DNA of 8,370 nt from JBJTIF01 sp046094825 (lineage in GTDB: Bacteria; Actinomycetota; UBA4738; HRBIN12), in contig JBJTIF010000099.1 of NCBI GenBank assembly GCA_046094825.1, positions 1 to 8,370 on the forward strand. The letters are read 5' to 3'. Position 1 is the stretch's first letter. Every line of letters starts with the position of its first letter. The notes under the pieces are model-generated. The model searched no databases. It saw only the letters and a list, made by a program, of their open reading frames with translations, and had not been told where the DNA came from. Shown here one piece after another: positions 5,602-8,370 of this stretch. Made by a program: the position numbers and the translations under genes.

Positions 5602-6633
5602 TCAGGCGACGATGAAGACCCGGGTCCCGATCGGGACGAGCGGGTAGAGCGCTTCGGAGTCGCTGATGAGCATCCGGACGCACCCGTGCGACGCGAACGT
5701 CCCGATCGACGAGGCGTTGTACGTCCCGTGGATCCGGATGCCCGGGGCGTCGAGGTAGAGGGCGCGCGTGCCGAGGGGGTTCCCCGGTCCGGGGCCGATG
5801 CTCGGCGGGTAGTCCTTCCCCCAGCCCTCGGGATCGGGGTTCACCCAGGTCGGGTTCTCCGCCTTGCGGATGATCTCGAACGACCCGAGCGGCGTCGGAT
5901 ACCCCGGCGCGCCGGTCGCGACGCGGTACTCGAGCTCGACCGCGGTGCCGTCGTAGAGGACGAGGCGGTTCTCCGAGATGTCGACGACGATCGTCTTACC
6001 GAGCCCCGCGCCATCCGACGCGGGCTCGCGCACCGTGACGGGGAGCTCGACCGTCGCGGCACCCGACGCGATCGCGTCGCCGAGCGCGACGATCGCGTCG
6101 GCCCGGTCGAGCGAGCGCCCGACGACCGCGGGGCGCAGGACGACCTCGCCGTCGACGAGCTCGAATACCGCGTCGACGGGATCGGCATCGACCGACGCCG
6201 CGGCGTCTCGGATCCACGCGCCGAGCGTGGACGTCTCGACCGCCGGCCGGAGCGGCACCTCGACGTCGAAGGGGTCGCCCTCGATCCGTCGGACGACGCG
6301 TTCGACGAAGCCGAGGCCCTCGAGTTCGGCGAACGCGGCGTCGACCGTTCCCGCCACGTCGACGCGGGCGCCGATGCCGCGGGGACTCGTCGTCCACACC
6401 GCATCGCCAGCCCGGATCGTGAGCCGCGTCGCCTCCGCCTCCGCGGCGACCTCGGCGAGCGCCGCCGTCGCGTCCTCGCGGGTCATGCCGCCGACCGCGA
6501 CGCCGTCGATCCGCATCCCGGGGAGGAGCGTCGACGCGGTGGCGCGGTCGTACGCGACGCCGGCGAACACGACGATGCCGACGAGGATGCCGAGGGCGGC
6601 GGCGGTGCGACGGATCCAGGGGCGGCGCGTCAT
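5602..6633 (-). CDS. L,D-transpeptidase (YkuD) with PG_binding_4-like domain
   Basis: This membrane-anchored cell-wall enzyme would make 3-3 peptidoglycan crosslinks or attach proteins to peptidoglycan. The 343 residues begin with Arg-rich MTRRPWIRR, then one hydrophobic segment (about 11-28) that anchors the chain with the rest outside. Residues about 38-200 hold a PG_binding_4-like region opening GVAVGGMTREDATAAL. Residues about 213-342 form the YkuD domain: KTIVVDISENRLVLYDG, a TPLGSFEI strand, IRIHGTY and the catalytic SHGCVRM with Cys318 and His316. All residues needed for activity are visible. The ATG at 6633 has only GGGG as a weak ribosome site. The gene lies 48 bases after the DUF5719 gene and 61 before the DUF3499 gene. 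Its neighbours suggest an envelope-building cluster. YkuD assignment is certain; the exact crosslink made is not. Confidence 0.95.
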   Translation of the reverse strand: MTRRPWIRRTAAALGILVGIVVFAGVAYDRATASTLLPGMRIDGVAVGGMTREDATAALAEVAAEAEATRLTIRAGDAVWTTSPRGIGARVDVAGTVDAAFAELEGLGFVERVVRRIEGDPFDVEVPLRPAVETSTLGAWIRDAAASVDADPVDAVFELVDGEVVLRPAVVGRSLDRADAIVALGDAIASGAATVELPVTVREPASDGAGLGKTIVVDISENRLVLYDGTAVELEYRVATGAPGYPTPLGSFEIIRKAENPTWVNPDPEGWGKDYPPSIGPGPGNPLGTRALYLDAPGIRIHGTYNASSIGTFASHGCVRMLISDSEALYPLVPIGTRVFIVA

Positions 6634-6663
6634 CCGGGGAACCCCATGTGTCGGAGGGAGCTC

Positions 6664-6669
6664 ATCGTA
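6664..6669 (-). promoter_or_regulatory. Possible -10 box for the transpeptidase gene
   Basis: TACGAT on the minus strand lies in the 48-base gap before the transpeptidase start and fits TANNNT. I see no convincing -35 box at the expected distance, so the gene may simply be read through from upstream. Confidence 0.25.
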
Positions 6670-6681
6670 CCGAGGACCCGG

Positions 6682-8046
6682 TCACTCGGGCAGGAAGCGG
6701 GGCGGGATCGGGACCCCGTTCGCCACCGCGTACGCCGACCGGCCGTCCTGACCGAGCGACGAGGAGGCGCCCGCGGCGACGACGGTCCCGCCGCTCGCGA
6801 CGACGAGGACGCCGACCTCCGCGGTCGCATCCGCGAACGACGAGGGGACCGCGATCGCGCCTCGCGGGGGGACCGAGACGGTGATGGGCGCCGCGCCGCC
6901 CCCGAGGGGCCGGAGGGTCACCGTGACGGGCGTCGTCCCCGGGTTCGCGAGGACGATGCCGGCCCGGAAGGGACCGGCGACGACCGTCGGCAGCACGACC
7001 CAGGCCGGTGCGGGGAGGACCCCGATCGACGAGCCGTCGTCGCCGGCGCGACCGAGGTGGCGGCGGGCGAGCGGGACGCCGGCCGTGCCGACGACGATCG
7101 CCGACGCGGGCGCGGTGGCGACGGGGAACGTCCGGGACGACCCGGGTGGGAGCTCGGCGTCCGGCAGGCCCGCGACCGGCTGCTCCGGACCGGACCCGAG
7201 GAGCACCGCCTCGAGGGGCGGCGACGCGCCGGGGGGCGCGACGATGACGAGATCGCTGCGACCGCTGTCGTCGCCGCCCGCGAGGACGACGCCCGACGGC
7301 GGGAGCCCCACCGAGCCGATCGACGCGCGGATCCCGGTCTCGCCCGTCACGGCGAGGATGCCCGCGGCGATCCGACCGACGGACACGTCGACGATCGCGG
7401 AGACCGCGGCCTCGCCGAGCAGCGTCCTGCCGAGACGGATCGTTCGCGCGGTCCGCGCGGGGACGATGACGTTCGTGAGCGCCTCCGTCCGCGTCGGGTC
7501 GCGACCCGGCGTGAGGAGCGTGAGCGACACGACGGCGTCGACGGAGAACGGATTCAGGAGGACGACCGCGTCGTCCTCGTCCTCGACGGTCGACGCATCG
7601 GGCAGGTACCACGCGGTCGCGGTCTCGGGGAGGCAGGGCTCGGCGGCGACGCCGCGCTCCGCACCGCCGGCACGCGAGACCCAGCCCGCGGCGACCCATC
7701 CGCCGAAGTACTCGACCATCGACCCGCCTTCGCGGGCCGGCGCGTCGATGTCGATCTGGCGCGTGTCGCCGGCCGGCACCTCGACGTCGCTCCGTCGCGG
7801 ACGACCGTCCTCCGAGTACGTCGTGATGCGGACGTCGACGGGTGCGTCGCCGGGGTTCGCGAGGGACAGGAGCGTGCGCCACTCCTCGCCGCCGCCGTGG
7901 GGGCAGAACCAGGCGCCGCTCGAGCCGGCGTACGGCGAACCGCCGTCGGACGGACCGAGCGGCGCGAGGTCGGGGACGACGGCGGTCGCGAGCGCAGCCG
8001 CGACGAGGAGCGCGGCGGCGACGAGGGCGCGGCGTCGGGCGCTCAC
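6682..8046 (-). CDS. DUF5719 family protein, membrane-anchored or secreted
   Basis: A protein of 454 residues from a GTG at 8046. It opens with SARRR and a hydrophobic segment (about 7-24, ALVAAALLVAAALATAVV), a signal peptide or anchor. The rest is a long beta-rich extracytoplasmic part. Near the start is GAWFCPHGGG, the conserved aromatic-Cys-Pro motif I associate with DUF5719, followed by repeated NPG/NPF turn motifs (LSLANPGDAPVDV, LLNPFSVDAVV, VLANPGTTPVTV), which suggest several similar beta-sandwich repeats. The function is unknown. The family is mostly actinobacterial and, as I recall, often follows a large membrane glycosyltransferase gene. The frame stays open to 8283, but the upstream part is Arg-rich and overlaps the previous gene. 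The GTG at 8046, which shares GTGA with that gene's stop and directly precedes the signal, is the better start. Confidence 0.85.
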   Translation of the reverse strand: MSARRRALVAAALLVAAALATAVVPDLAPLGPSDGGSPYAGSSGAWFCPHGGGEEWRTLLSLANPGDAPVDVRITTYSEDGRPRRSDVEVPAGDTRQIDIDAPAREGGSMVEYFGGWVAAGWVSRAGGAERGVAAEPCLPETATAWYLPDASTVEDEDDAVVLLNPFSVDAVVSLTLLTPGRDPTRTEALTNVIVPARTARTIRLGRTLLGEAAVSAIVDVSVGRIAAGILAVTGETGIRASIGSVGLPPSGVVLAGGDDSGRSDLVIVAPPGASPPLEAVLLGSGPEQPVAGLPDAELPPGSSRTFPVATAPASAIVVGTAGVPLARRHLGRAGDDGSSIGVLPAPAWVVLPTVVAGPFRAGIVLANPGTTPVTVTLRPLGGGAAPITVSVPPRGAIAVPSSFADATAEVGVLVVASGGTVVAAGASSSLGQDGRSAYAVANGVPIPPRFLPE

Positions 8047-8370
8047 GCGCTCACCGGCCGGCGCGTGACCCAGAGCGCGGAGACCCAGAGACCGACGAGG
8101 AGGACGAGCGCGCCGAGCCGCAGGAGCGACGCCCCGGGCGCGATCGCGACGGCGCCCTCGGGGGCCGCGAACGTCGCCGCCCACCCGAACGCGCGCGTCC
8201 CCTCCCCCGCAGGGCCGCGCCAGCCCTCGGCGTCCTGGATCGAGAGGTACGCCGTGCCCTCCGCGCCGGCCGGACCGACCCATCCGCCATCGTCGGTCGG
8301 GCGCAGCTCGCGTCGGGTGAGCCCCGGGAGCGGGGGCGCGGCCGCCCCGGCCACCCCCCCGCGCCCGCCG
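8043..8370 (-). CDS. C-terminal end of a membrane protein, cut by the window edge
   Basis: The frame is open from the right edge to a TGA at 8045-8043 and gives about 108 residues. A soluble beta-like stretch containing GWVGPAGAEGTAYLSI, GWRGPAGEG and FGWAATFAAPEGAVAI is followed by one hydrophobic helix (SLLRLGALVLLVGLWVSALWV) and a short basic tail RRPVSA. A final transmembrane helix after an extracytoplasmic domain fits the end of a multi-pass protein. The position before DUF5719 suggests a large family 2 glycosyltransferase, but no catalytic region is present, so this is inference. An initiation at GTG 8354 as a free small protein is possible but less likely. The stop overlaps the DUF5719 GTG. 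Confidence 0.6.
   Translation of the reverse strand, partial: GGRGGVAGAAAPPLPGLTRRELRPTDDGGWVGPAGAEGTAYLSIQDAEGWRGPAGEGTRAFGWAATFAAPEGAVAIAPGASLLRLGALVLLVGLWVSALWVTRRPVSA

Noticed and set aside
8047..8283. Extended N-terminus for the DUF5719 protein
   Set aside because: It would place an Arg-rich segment before the signal peptide and overlap the upstream gene by more than 200 bases. The GTG at 8046 fits better.
1..8370. tRNA, rRNA, CRISPR, insertion sequence or phage features
   Set aside because: I found no regularly spaced repeats, no transposase or integrase motifs and no cloverleaf-like segments. The coding sequence of chromosomal genes fills almost the whole window.

Overview
The window reads as a piece of a very GC-rich (about 70% by eye) actinobacterial, or Actinomycetota-like, chromosome. 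Reasons: DUF3499 and DUF5719 proteins, which I know mainly from actinobacteria; a phosphomannomutase / Trm112 / SIS-domain isomerase / adenosylhomocysteinase gene order like the pmmA-sahH region of Mycobacterium and Streptomyces (from memory); TAGNAT-type -10 boxes placed almost on the start codon, giving leaderless-type mRNAs; and frequent GTG starts with 4-base GTGA overlaps. Every gene I accept is on the minus strand, so transcription runs from high to low coordinates.

Layout in transcription order. (1) 8370-8043: C-terminal end of a membrane protein, cut by the window edge. (2) 8046-6682: exported or anchored DUF5719 protein. (3) 6633-5602: membrane-anchored L,D-transpeptidase with a PG_binding_4-like domain. 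(4) 5540-5295: small DUF3499 protein behind a good candidate promoter. (5) 5177-3816: phosphomannomutase/phosphoglucomutase behind a second candidate promoter that overlaps a perfect 17-bp dyad. (6) 3819 onward: Trm112-family zinc-binding domain with no proper stop codon. (7) about 3610-2597: bifunctional phosphoglucose/phosphomannose isomerase with no proper start codon. (8) 2600-1758: trimeric-type purine nucleoside phosphorylase. (9) 1773-517: S-adenosylhomocysteine hydrolase. (10) 520-1: start of an unrecognised gene that runs into a perfect 104-bp inverted repeat at the left edge.

Genes 1-4 look like cell-envelope functions. Genes 5-10 look like one tightly overlapping operon. The mutase and isomerase would interconvert fructose-6-P, glucose-6-P, mannose-6-P and the 1-phosphates needed for GDP-mannose or UDP-glucose, which feed glycan synthesis. 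The phosphorylase and hydrolase belong to purine salvage and recycling of S-adenosylhomocysteine.

The points most worth a second look are the left-edge inverted repeat (natural hairpin or fold-back artefact), the Trm112/isomerase junction where one gene lacks a stop and the next lacks a start (sequence error, frameshift or fusion), and the dyad-overlapped promoter of the operon. I see no mobile element, CRISPR array, tRNA or rRNA. I do not find clear evidence of a wholly new system here.
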